In this document: positions 43,338 through 53,400 of the stretch, one piece after another
How the letters are laid out: every line of letters begins with the position of its first letter
How positions within the stretch are numbered: position 1 is the first letter of the stretch
Assembly: GCA_016873225.1 (NCBI GenBank)
Contig: VGXS01000003.1
Location: 62,001-126,000, forward strand
From: Planctomycetota bacterium
GTDB lineage: Bacteria; Planctomycetota; Planctomycetia; Gemmatales; Gemmataceae
Direction: 5' to 3'
Length of the DNA: 64,000 nucleotides
The notes under the pieces: model-generated
What the model saw: the letters and a program-made list of their open reading frames with translations, nothing else
Told to the model about the DNA's origin: nothing
Database searches by the model: none
Translations under genes and position numbers: made by a program

Positions 43338-44747
43338 ATGAACCTGCCTACCCGGCGCAAGGCCCTTGAGACAAACGCCGTCGGATTCGGGTCGCTGGCG
43401 TTGGCTGGCTTGCTGGCACGCGAATCAAGGGCCGATGCGCGCGCCTTCTCCAACCCTCTCCAACCCAAGGACGCGCATTTTGAACCCAAGGCCAAGAGGG
43501 TGGTTTTCCTTTTCATGAAGGGCGGGCCATCCCAAGTCGACACCTTTGAGCACAAGCCGCTCCTGGAGCGCGACCATGGAAAGCCCTACCCCCACGAAAA
43601 ACCCCGCGTCCAATTCGCTCCCACCAACAACCTGCTCAAGTCCCACTGGAAATTCAGGCAACACGGCCAATGCGGGCACCATGTGAGCGAACTGTTCCCG
43701 AATGTGGCCCAATTCGTGGATGACATCTGCTTCGTTCACGGCATGCATGGCACCAACGCCGCCCATGGCGGCGCCGTCATGAAAATCCACACCGGCAGCG
43801 ACAGCTTTGTCAGGCCGTCCATCGGTTCCTGGGTCAGCTATGGGCTGGGAAGCGAGAACGATTCCCTTCCCGGTTTCGTCACCATCTGTCCGACGCTGGC
43901 CCATGGCGGAGTCACGAACTGGAGCAGCGCCTTTCTCCCCGCGGCGTATCAGGGAACCCCGCTGGGCAATGCGACCGTCCCGGCCGACCAGGCGACGGTG
44001 AGGTACATCCGGAATCCCGAGTCGGCCACCCGGGTCCAGCAACTTCAGCTTGCCGCGCTTCGCGAGTCCAACGCCGAGTTTGGCAGGCTCACAGGCCCTG
44101 ATCTCGCCTTGGAGGGAAGGATCGCTTCCTTCGAGCTTGCCTTCCGGATGCAGGCCGAAATGCCCAGGGTTCAGGATATTTCTGGTGAGTCCCGGCAAAC
44201 GCTCCAGCGCTACGGCATTGGAAATCCCGTCACGGAAAACTTCGGAAGGCAATGCCTGCTGGCCCGCCGGATGCTGGAAAACGGGGTCCGTTTCGTCCAG
44301 GTGACGCACAGCGACGCCTTCGTGCAATGGGACCAGCACGGCGACCTGAAGAAAGGACACGAGAAGAACGCGAGGGAAGTCGACCAGCCCATTGCGGCGC
44401 TACTGGGCGACCTCAAGGCCCGCGGGCTTCTGCAGGACACACTGGTTTGGTGGGGTGGCGAGTTTGGCCGCACCCCGACAGCCCAAGGCAACGATGGCCG
44501 GGATCACAACCCCGACGGCTTCACCATGTGGCTGGCGGGTGGCGGCGTGAAGGGAGGATACTCCCACGGCGCGACCGACGAATACGGTTTCTTCGCCCGC
44601 GATGGCAAGGTTCACATCCATGACATGCACGCCACCATCCTTCACCTGCTCGGCCTCGATCACGAAAGGCTTACTTATCGCCATGCGGGACGGGACTTCC
44701 GCCTGACCGATATTCATGGGAAAGTGGTTCACGATGTGATCGCCTGA
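43338..44747 (+). CDS. DUF1501 (alkaline phosphatase/sulfatase-like fold) protein
   Basis: This 469-residue protein starts with PTRRKALETNAVGFGSLALA, a Tat-type signal. VVFLFMKGGPSQVDTFEHKP and the end LVWWGGEFGRTPTAQG, DHNPDGFTMWLAGGGVKGG, and HDMHATILHLLGLDHERLTY are characteristic of DUF1501. The fold is related to alkaline phosphatase/sulfatase superfamily enzymes; catalytic activity is unproven. It begins 11 bases after the DUF1553 gene and is followed after 33 bases by a HEAT-repeat gene, so the three make one operon. Confidence 0.94.
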   Translation: MNLPTRRKALETNAVGFGSLALAGLLARESRADARAFSNPLQPKDAHFEPKAKRVVFLFMKGGPSQVDTFEHKPLLERDHGKPYPHEKPRVQFAPTNNLLKSHWKFRQHGQCGHHVSELFPNVAQFVDDICFVHGMHGTNAAHGGAVMKIHTGSDSFVRPSIGSWVSYGLGSENDSLPGFVTICPTLAHGGVTNWSSAFLPAAYQGTPLGNATVPADQATVRYIRNPESATRVQQLQLAALRESNAEFGRLTGPDLALEGRIASFELAFRMQAEMPRVQDISGESRQTLQRYGIGNPVTENFGRQCLLARRMLENGVRFVQVTHSDAFVQWDQHGDLKKGHEKNAREVDQPIAALLGDLKARGLLQDTLVWWGGEFGRTPTAQGNDGRDHNPDGFTMWLAGGGVKGGYSHGATDEYGFFARDGKVHIHDMHATILHLLGLDHERLTYRHAGRDFRLTDIHGKVVHDVIA

Positions 44748-44783
44748 AAGAGGCGCAAGTTCCCCTTCCGGACAGGTGATGTG

Positions 44784-46883
44784 ATGCCAGTTTCCGAAGC
44801 CAATCAGCCGAATGGCAAATCCAAGGGCATTCCGACGGTGATCCTTGCCATAGGCGGGGCGTTCCTGGGAATGGTCGTGGCCGTGGCCATTTTCTTCGGC
44901 TCGGGGATGGCAGATCCGAAACCCGTCGTCACCAAACTGAAGGAACCGGAAGTTCCAAAAGACACCGCCGCCGCCAAGGCCAAGCTGAAGGCGCGCAAGA
45001 CGGAACAGGCTGGTTCCCAGTTCGAGACAAGGCTGAAGGATGCCTTGGTTTCGGGAAACACCGCCTTGGCCACCCGTTTGGCCACGACCAAGGAACCCGC
45101 CATGGCAGGTCCGTTCCTGGCCATCTGCAGGCAGTATGTCGGCGACCCCAAGCCTTCGACGCGCGCCGCCGTGGCGAGCGCCCTGGGAGCCCATCTGGCG
45201 GACAAGCCCGCCGAGGATGCCGACCTGCTCAAGCTGATGGACGACGCCGACAAGAAAGTCGTGCTCTCCTGCATCGACAGCCTTGAGGGCCTGAAGCCCT
45301 GCCCGGTCGGCTATGTCCGCAAGGCATTCTCCGTGGCCGGCAAGTCATCCACCGGGCCGGAAGTTCGCGAAAGGATCGCCGGCTGGTTCAGGAACCTCAC
45401 GCCGTTGCCTGACAACCTCGTCACCGTGTTCGCCCTGGAGGCGGATACCAAGGCGGCGGAACTCAGGCCGGTGGTCGCCGAGGAGTTGTCCCAAGGAAAG
45501 ATCGACCCGAAAAATGGCATGGACCTGGCGAGGAAATTCGTTGCCGACGCGAATCCCAAGGTGGCGGCGGCCGGGATCCGGATGATCAGCCAGTTCCGCA
45601 ATGCCAACCGCGCGGAAGCCCTTTCGGCCCTTCTGGTGGCTCTGGACTCGGCCCATGCCGACATCCGGGAAACCTCCGCCGCCGAATTGGGATCCTTTGG
45701 AAAAATGGAATCCGCCGACCTTCCCGCGATCATCAAGTCGCTGGGACAGGGAGGTGATGAATCGAGGTCCAGGGCCTGCGTGCTGGCCGGTTCCCTCGGT
45801 GAGCAGGCCAAGCCGGCGCTCGGCGCGCTCGCCAAATTGGCCAAGGCGCCTTCCAGTCCAACGCTCATGGCCGCCGCCATTTCCGCCATGGGCATGCTCG
45901 GCAAGGCGGCCGAACCGGAAATCGGCGCCGTGCGGGACGGCCTTGCCTCCAACAACGCCGCCGTTCGGGGCGCCTCCTTGGTGGCCTTGGCGAAAATCAG
46001 CAGGGATGCCAAGTCTCTCGCGGCGCTTTTGGAATCGGTTGGCGATGCCGACCCCGTGGTTTCCAAGGCCGCGAGTTCCGGCATCGATTCGATGGCGCCA
46101 CCGCCCGGCACACCGGAAGACCTGAAAGTCCTTGAATCGATGCTTTCGGGCAAGCCGCCGCAAGTTCGGGCCAAGGTCTTTTCCATCGCCGCCGCCCTGG
46201 GTCCCAACGCGAAACCCCTGGCGGCCAAGGCCATGGAAGCCTTGGATGACTCCGACAGTTCCGTCATGGTTCAGGCCGGCCTGGCCCTCATGTCGCAGCC
46301 GGACCGCCAGGCGGCCGCCTTGGCCAAGATGCAACAAGGCCTGCTCGGCGCCGTCTCCAGTCCGGCCAAGGAACCACTCGCCTTGGCCTGGCTCGATTTC
46401 ATCGCGAAGTCGGGCCCCAAGGCGGCCCCCGCCATCGCGACACTGCGCCGCGTGCTGGGACCCGAACAACGGACCGGGGCCATCCTCGAAGGCGCGATCA
46501 AGGCCGCCGGCGCCATGGGCAAGGAAGGTATCCCGCTCGTGCCCGACCTGCTCAACCATGTCGGCGAGCCCGTCAATCCGCCCACGGACACCATCGATAA
46601 CTTCACGGCGGCCTTTCTCAAGGCCAGGCACAATCAGGCCGTGGTGAACGCGATCGCCGCCATGGGTCCCATGGCCATTCCGGAAATGGAGAAACTCATC
46701 GCCAGGCCCCAAATCGGCGCGAGGTTCTTCGCCCTGCTCGTCTTTGACGCGATGGGAGCCGAGGCCAAGGACGCCATTCCCGCCATCAGGAAACTCGCGT
46801 CGGCGGACAACGAGAAGTCACCGCTTGTCAACGGCACGGCTGTCACCGTTCTGGGCCGGGTCGAGGCGGCCATCAGGAAATAG
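44784..46883 (+). CDS. membrane-anchored HEAT-repeat protein
   Basis: This roughly 699-residue protein has one N-terminal membrane helix (IPTVILAIGGAFLGMVVAVA) and then a long array of HEAT-like helical repeats rich in alanine and lysine, for example SSVMVQAGLALMSQPDRQAA, LGKAAEPEIGAVRDGLASNN and ETSAAELGSFGKMESADLPA. It has no catalytic motif. HEAT repeats usually bind other proteins, so this may be a scaffold for the upstream cytochrome/DUF1501 pair. The start at 44784 (ATG) follows AGGTG; a GTG lies one codon before. It ends 8 bases from the convergent HD-domain gene. Confidence 0.82.
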   Translation: MPVSEANQPNGKSKGIPTVILAIGGAFLGMVVAVAIFFGSGMADPKPVVTKLKEPEVPKDTAAAKAKLKARKTEQAGSQFETRLKDALVSGNTALATRLATTKEPAMAGPFLAICRQYVGDPKPSTRAAVASALGAHLADKPAEDADLLKLMDDADKKVVLSCIDSLEGLKPCPVGYVRKAFSVAGKSSTGPEVRERIAGWFRNLTPLPDNLVTVFALEADTKAAELRPVVAEELSQGKIDPKNGMDLARKFVADANPKVAAAGIRMISQFRNANRAEALSALLVALDSAHADIRETSAAELGSFGKMESADLPAIIKSLGQGGDESRSRACVLAGSLGEQAKPALGALAKLAKAPSSPTLMAAAISAMGMLGKAAEPEIGAVRDGLASNNAAVRGASLVALAKISRDAKSLAALLESVGDADPVVSKAASSGIDSMAPPPGTPEDLKVLESMLSGKPPQVRAKVFSIAAALGPNAKPLAAKAMEALDDSDSSVMVQAGLALMSQPDRQAAALAKMQQGLLGAVSSPAKEPLALAWLDFIAKSGPKAAPAIATLRRVLGPEQRTGAILEGAIKAAGAMGKEGIPLVPDLLNHVGEPVNPPTDTIDNFTAAFLKARHNQAVVNAIAAMGPMAIPEMEKLIARPQIGARFFALLVFDAMGAEAKDAIPAIRKLASADNEKSPLVNGTAVTVLGRVEAAIRK

Positions 46884-46891
46884 CGGGAAAG

Positions 46892-47452
46892 TCAGGCAAT
46901 AACTGGGATCCGGTTCACGATATTCGTGATGATCGCATCCAATTCCGACCACGCCCGCCATTGATCTAACCCGACCGCCTCGGCGATCCTTGCGCAAATC
47001 GCATCCTCAAGGTCCTCCCGGCGCTCGCCTTTCCAGATGGAATCGGCAAGAGCCACCAGCATGTCCTCGAAGCCGGCATCATCGGCCCTCCAGTTTCCAT
47101 GGGTGCGCGCGAACCTTGCAAGGCGCGGCTCCAATCCCGCGCGCTCAAGCAACGCCTCACCTGCCGCCTCATGGAGAGTTCCCGGCCGGCTCAGTTCCTC
47201 AGGATGGCAAATCTTGCCGATATCGTGAATGGCCGAACCCAGAAGAACCGCCTCGGCATCAAGTTGCAGGCCGGCAAACTCCTGGGCCAACCCTTCGACA
47301 AGCATCACCGCGGCGGCATGGACCAACCGCAAATGATTCTCAAGCCCGGGAGGCGCCCCAAGTGTGGCACACAAGGCCACGGCTACCTCGGGCAGTTTGG
47401 GCAACATTTTTATCGGGCACATCCGGCGTGCATCGTCATCCATGCCGACCAT
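46892..47452 (-). CDS. HD-domain phosphohydrolase-like protein
   Basis: This 186-residue protein has HD-superfamily ligands: a first histidine in ENHLRLVHAAAVML, the His-Asp pair in LGSAIHDIGKICHPEELS, a later His in TLHEAAGEALL, and the final Asp in VALADSIWKG. HD proteins usually cleave phosphate esters of nucleotides or signalling molecules; the substrate is unknown. Several ATGs are possible; 47407 would remove about 15 residues. It starts 33 bases beyond the stop of the giant gene on the same strand, so it may be on its transcript. Confidence 0.82.
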   Translation of the reverse strand: MVGMDDDARRMCPIKMLPKLPEVAVALCATLGAPPGLENHLRLVHAAAVMLVEGLAQEFAGLQLDAEAVLLGSAIHDIGKICHPEELSRPGTLHEAAGEALLERAGLEPRLARFARTHGNWRADDAGFEDMLVALADSIWKGERREDLEDAICARIAEAVGLDQWRAWSELDAIITNIVNRIPVIA

Positions 47453-47485
47453 TCGCGCCGGAAACAGCCGGATTCAGGAAAACCG

Positions 47486-50400
47486 TCAAAACGATCCCCT
47501 TTCCGGCGGATTGATTCTTTCAATGCCTGTGTAGGTGACTTCAACCGATCCGTAAGAGATCTTCCTGGTCGCAGGCACTGAAACGGGCGCGCTGCTGGCG
47601 CCCTTGGTATTGAGCACATCCGTTCCCGACCTGCCCGTGTCGTTAATGGCCCAGGCCAGCGTGGCATTTTCGGGAAGCTGCAGGTTGTAGGTGTCGGAAC
47701 CGGCACCGCCATCAAGGGTCACCGCGCCTCCAAACCCGTTCACGGTGAAGATGTTGGCGGAGGCGCCACCAGTAAGGCGCACCGACTCGATGGAAGTCAC
47801 TCCCAAGACCTGAACCGCGGTACCCTTGCCAATGGTGAGTTGGTTGGCTGTGAGCAGGAAGTCGGTGTCAGCGGTGTGCGCGAGCGAATCACTGCCGCCG
47901 GCACCGTCGATAGAAGCACCCTTGGTCCATCCCGTGAGGTTGAAGGCATTGGCGCCAGCGCCACCCTTGAGCGACAGCGAACCGATTGCCGCGGTGCTGG
48001 TGAGCGCAACGCTGACGGTTCCAACCGCAAGCGTGCCGCCTGACCCCGAGGCCGTGTAGGTGAAGTTGGCGTCGGTCTCAATCGTGACGCTGTCGGATCC
48101 TCCAACACCATTGATTCCAATCAGCGAACCGGCGGAAGCCGACCAATTCTTGATAATGAATGAATCATTGCCGGATGATCCCGTCAAAAGCGGGCCGGCG
48201 CCAGTCACCGTGAATGCGGTGCCGTTGGGCCGGGTATAGGTGCTGCCCTCGAGCGTGAAGGTTCCGGAACCGGAGTCGACAAGGCGGTCGGCGCCGCCGC
48301 CGCCGATGATGGTTCCGTTCCTTGTCCAGTTGGAAACCGTGAACTGCTGCGTGGCCGCTGTTCCGGTGATCGAGGCATCCTCAAATCCCGAGATCGCGAT
48401 GGTCTTGGTGGAAACCGATAGCGACGCGTCGGCAAGAGTCACGGCGCCGGAGGAAATGACAGCAATCTTGTCGTTTCCTCCACCGGCGTTGATAGTGCCG
48501 CCGCCGGCCCAGCCATTGATCGTGACCGTGCTGTTGTTGTTATCAAGGGTGACCTGCGCGTTGGCGATGGCCGATAGCGTGGTGGTGGCGCCACCCGCAA
48601 CCAAGGTGGAGGCCGTCAGCGAGACATCTCCGGAACCGCTCCACGCGACCGTGTCGGTGCCGCCGCCGCCCGCCAGGGACAGGCTGCCAGTCCATCCACT
48701 GATCGTGAACCGGTCGCTGGAGGCTCCACCGGTGATCGCCAGACTTGAGACGTTCGGCAAACTGATGGTCTTACCGGCGCGCGTGACACCGCTTGCCCCG
48801 ATGTCGAAGTTTCCGCTTCCCGCCAAGGCCACGGTGTCGCCTGTGCCGCCCGTTACTGTGGCGTTGCCAGTCCAATTTGAAAGCGTGAACTTGTTGGCGG
48901 AGGCGCCACCAAAAAGATTGGCATTCTCGAGGCCTGACAAGGCGAGGGAACCAAGGCTTGTCCGACCGGCCGTTCGGGACAAGGCAATGTCCGAAAGCAT
49001 CATGCCCGCGTCGTTGGTGGCACGAATCGTGTCGTTGCCAGATCCTCCAACAATTTTCCCGGCACCCGCCCAACCGGAAACATCAAAGAGGTCGTCTCCG
49101 ATTCCGCCCGTAAATTCGGCTGACTCAAAACCGGCCAATAGCAAGTCAACGGCCCCGGTTCTCCTTAATACTGTGCCGCTGGAATTGGTAACGACTTCAA
49201 TCGAACCGTTGACAGTGCTGATGATGGAATCGACTTGTCGGGATGGTGCGGCAGCGGCGTCGATGTTTCCGGCTTTTGTCCAACCGGAGACATCAAACTT
49301 GTTGGCCCTGGCGCCGCCACGGAACACGCCATTTTCAATTCCGGTAATGGCGGCATCACCAAAACCAACCCGCCTGATCAACGAATCAGCGATGGTGAAG
49401 TCGGTGTCGCTGGTCACATTCACCGTGTCGTAGCCCGCCCCGCCATCAATCGAAACGATTCCCTTCCATTCACCGAATTTGAATGCGTTGTCCGAGGTTC
49501 CGCCAACCAGGTTGACCTGAGAGACGCCGGAAAGGGTGATCGTCTGGGTGGTGGCGCTGCTGGAAATCGTTCGAGACCGCTTGAGTTGGGTGGCAGTCAG
49601 TTCCTGGTCGCCATCGAGGGTTGAGGTGAGGATCGAACCCTGGCCAAACGCCGTGACCGTCAGCGAGGATGCCGAAAGCGCGCCCGCGAGGGTGATGTTC
49701 GCCCCGGCGGCGTCAAGGCTCGGCCGATCAGCAGTGATCGCGATCGACTTGCCAGTGCCGGCGGAAACAGTGGAACCAGCCTCAATCTTGACATCGTCAC
49801 CGGCGCTGATGGCAATGTCGCCGCTGGCAGTGATCGAGCTACCGGTATCCAACACGAAATCGTCGCCCGTTGCCGCCGACTCCGCGACAGTGAGCCTGAG
49901 GGAACCACTTGAAACCGCCACCCCGGTCACCCTGAGGGAACCAACCTTTTCAGTGATGAACGCGCCCGTGCTGGCGGTGGCCGTGAGCCTTCCCGAGCCA
50001 ACAGTATCGATTTCGAGCTCATCGGAACTGGCTCCGATGGCACCCGAGGCGGTGAGGGTAATATCGGTTCCCACGACCTTGACAAACGAATCGCCAGATC
50101 CGTCCAGGATGCTTCCGGCGTCGGCAACCAGCGCAACCGCCATTCCCGACTGGATCCTGCCAACACGCATGTCACCAGTGGTTTCGCGTATCCTGATGGA
50201 TTCGACCGCCGAGGCGGTGAAACGGCCGGATCCGTTGTCGGTATCCAACGATTTGAAAGATACCGGATTGCCAATGGCTTTTGCCACCGAAGTCAAGTCG
50301 ATTGAAACACCGCTCACATCCGTCGCGGAGTCCTCAAACGCGTCGATGATCGAACCGAAAGCCGACAGGCGCGCCGTGCCCGTGAGGGAAACCACCGAGT

Positions 50401-53400
50401 CAACCCGCATGTCGTTGGCCAGTTGGGAGATCCAAACGGTGCCATTGGCCGTGGCCTTGAGCGCCCCGGATGGCCCCATGATGACTTCCAATCCTCCGCC
50501 CATCTCGCCGATGGCGCCTCCGGTGGATTCCAGTTCAATGCCACCCATGCCGACGATGTCGGGGGCGGGACTGCTGTTGGCGTCGATGATCGACATCGCG
50601 GATTTGAGCTTCACGGCGCCGGTGGACGCCGAAACCGAGACCACCTGGATGGGCGCGTCCGAATCGATGTCGATGAGTCCCTGTGTGGATGAGACATTCG
50701 TCAGGTAAGCATTGTTCGCGGGAACATTCGACACCCTGTTGGCCGAGCTGGAAACAAACCTGAGATGCTGGTTGCCGGTTGTGGATGTGATAAACGACGG
50801 GACCACGCTTCCCGTGGTCTTGGCTTGCTCGTAAGCAAGCCTGTTGGCGGATGCGCCAAGGCTGGCAGCCGAAAGCCGGATGTCAAGCCCCGTGAAGTTC
50901 ACTCCACCACCCGACGCGTTGACGATGCCGGAAGTTGACGCCGCCCGGATCACGCCGCCAGTCGAGGAAACGGCGCCGGCCAGGAAGTCGCCGGCGGTTT
51001 CCGCCAGGTTGACATCTCCAGCGGCGGTGGCGGCAAGCGAGCCACCGCCCGACTGCGACAGATCGGTATGCAGGAAATCCGCCGATGTGCCGATTGACCC
51101 GGCGCTCGCGACCAGAATTGCGGAAACGCCCAGCACATCGGCGTCGACATCCTTGAGGCCGTCAAGGATCGACCTGGCCGAGGCGATCGACACCAGGCCG
51201 TTCGCCGAACTGACCCGGTCGAGAAGCAAATCGCCCGTCAATTCGCGGACTCGGATATTGCCTCCGGCGGAAGCCCTGAGCATGCCGGCGATTCCGGTGT
51301 CGATCTCGATGGCGCCCGATTCGCCAATAGTTCCGGTGCCTGCCACCAGTTCAATCGAACCCAGCGCCGACACATCACTGGCATCGGTATTGAGCGAATC
51401 GATGATTGAACGGTCGGCCTGAAGGAAGACATTTCCGCCAGTGGATTGAACCAGCCTGACAGCCAGGTCATTGGTCAATTCACGAACACGGATATCCGCG
51501 CCAGCGGTGGCCGAGACCGGTGCGCCGGCGCTGCTTTCAATCTCGAGGTTGTCCGCCAAGCCGATGGAACCACCGGCAACAAGCTCGATGCCCGTCGCGG
51601 CGCTGATGTCGGCGGCATCCGTGGAAAGGCCGTCGTTGATTGAACCGGCGGCGGCAAGGACCACGGAGGACAGTTGCGAGACAACCGTTCCGACGAACAT
51701 GTCTCCGGCCAATTCACGCAGTCGCACCATGCCGCTGGCGGTGGCCGAACCGATGGCGGTGGCACCGGCATCCATTTCGAGGGCATCAGCCTGGCCGATC
51801 GAACCTTTGGTTGCCGTGAGCGAGTATCCCCTTGCCGCGATGATGTCGACGGCATCGGTGGCCAAGCCATCGATGATCGACCTGTCGGCGACAAGGTCCA
51901 CCCGTCCGCCAGTCGAGGAGACAAGCCCGACGCGCAAGTCATCGGATAATTCCCTCAGGGAAATGTCTCCCGTTGCCGAAGCGCGCAGCAGGGCCAAGGC
52001 GCCGGTGTTCACCTCAATGGCGCCGCCGGACCCGATTCCGCCACCAAGGGCCGATATCTCCAAGCCGGCCGGCGCGGTCACATCAACATCATCGGAGCCG
52101 GAGGCGTCGGCGTCCGTGACCGCCATGGCGGCCGACAACACCACGCGTGATTCGGCGGAAACAACAGAGAGCAGATTCAGGCTTGAGGAAACCTCGGAAA
52201 TCCAGACCATGCCCTTGGCCGCGGCAGTGACTGTGCCCGCCGCGCCGGATTGCAACTCCAATCCACCCGCTTCACCAATCGATCCGCGGGTGGCGACCAG
52301 GGAAACGCCTGTTTGCCCCGCGACATCGGCGGCCGATGTGTTGGCGGCATCGACGATATTCATGTCGGCCGTCAGGAACACCATGCCGGACAAGGAGGAA
52401 ACCAAGCCAACGCGAAGGTCTCCTGTTAATTCCCTGATCTTGACATTTCCCGATGCGGATGCGTTCACGACGGCGGTGGTTGCGAGTTCCAGTTCAAGGA
52501 ATCCGTTCTCACCGATTCCACCCGTGCCGGCGGTCAAGGCAACCGCTGTCATGGCAAGGATATCCTCGGAATCGGTGCCATTGCCGTCGACGATTCCGCC
52601 AGCGGCATCAAGAACGACATCAGCGGTCGACGAAGTGATTTTTCCGATCAGCATGTCGCCGGACAATTCCTTGAGCCAAACCCTGCCGGACCCGGTTGCC
52701 GTCAGCAGTCCCGAACCGGTCATGTCGACTTCAAGTCCGTTGGCGCCGCCAATGGTTCCGCCGGCGCTGACAAGGTGGATGCCGGCGCTGGCGATGACAT
52801 CAGAGGCCAAGGTGCCGAGACCGTCGATCATGTCGCCCGGCGAAGCAAGGATGACCTGCCCCGTTGTGGACTCAATCCGGCCAACGCGCAAGTCGCCGGC
52901 CATTTCCCTGATTTTCAGGGTTGTAGCTGCCGTCGCCGTCACCAATCCGGAACCGGTGATGTCGATTTCCATGCTTCCCGTATCGCCGATGGATCCCGAG
53001 GTGGCCGTGATTTCAATACCCGTCGAGGCGATCAGGTCGACCGAGTCGTCATTCAGGGCGTCGATCACGGACCCGGGCGAGGCGATGGCGACCATGCCGC
53101 CCGAGGAGGTTACCTGCCTGACCAGGAAATCTCCCGACAGTTCCTTGAGGCGAATGTTGCCCGAGGCCGAAGCCGACACGCCGTTGCCCGAACCAAGTTC
53201 GAGTTCCAGGAATCCCGCATCACCGATTCCGCCACCTACCGCCGCAAGGGAAATGTCGGCCGCCGCGGTGATATCGGCGTTGTCATTGCCGGCATGATCA
53301 ACAATCCCGCCGGACGCGATCAGCGAAACGGCGCCCATCGTGGATGTGATGGAGTCGATCCGAAGGTCGCCGGTGAGTTCATTCAGGGCGACCCTGTCAC

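Noticed and set aside
51471-53297. 608-codon open frame on the plus strand inside the giant gene, with other long plus-strand frames at 49536-50708 and 62120-63211
   Set aside because: They lie antisense to the repeat-rich coding frame, where biased codon use keeps the opposite frames open. The translations are low-complexity (Ser/Pro/Ala-rich) and mirror the repeat period.
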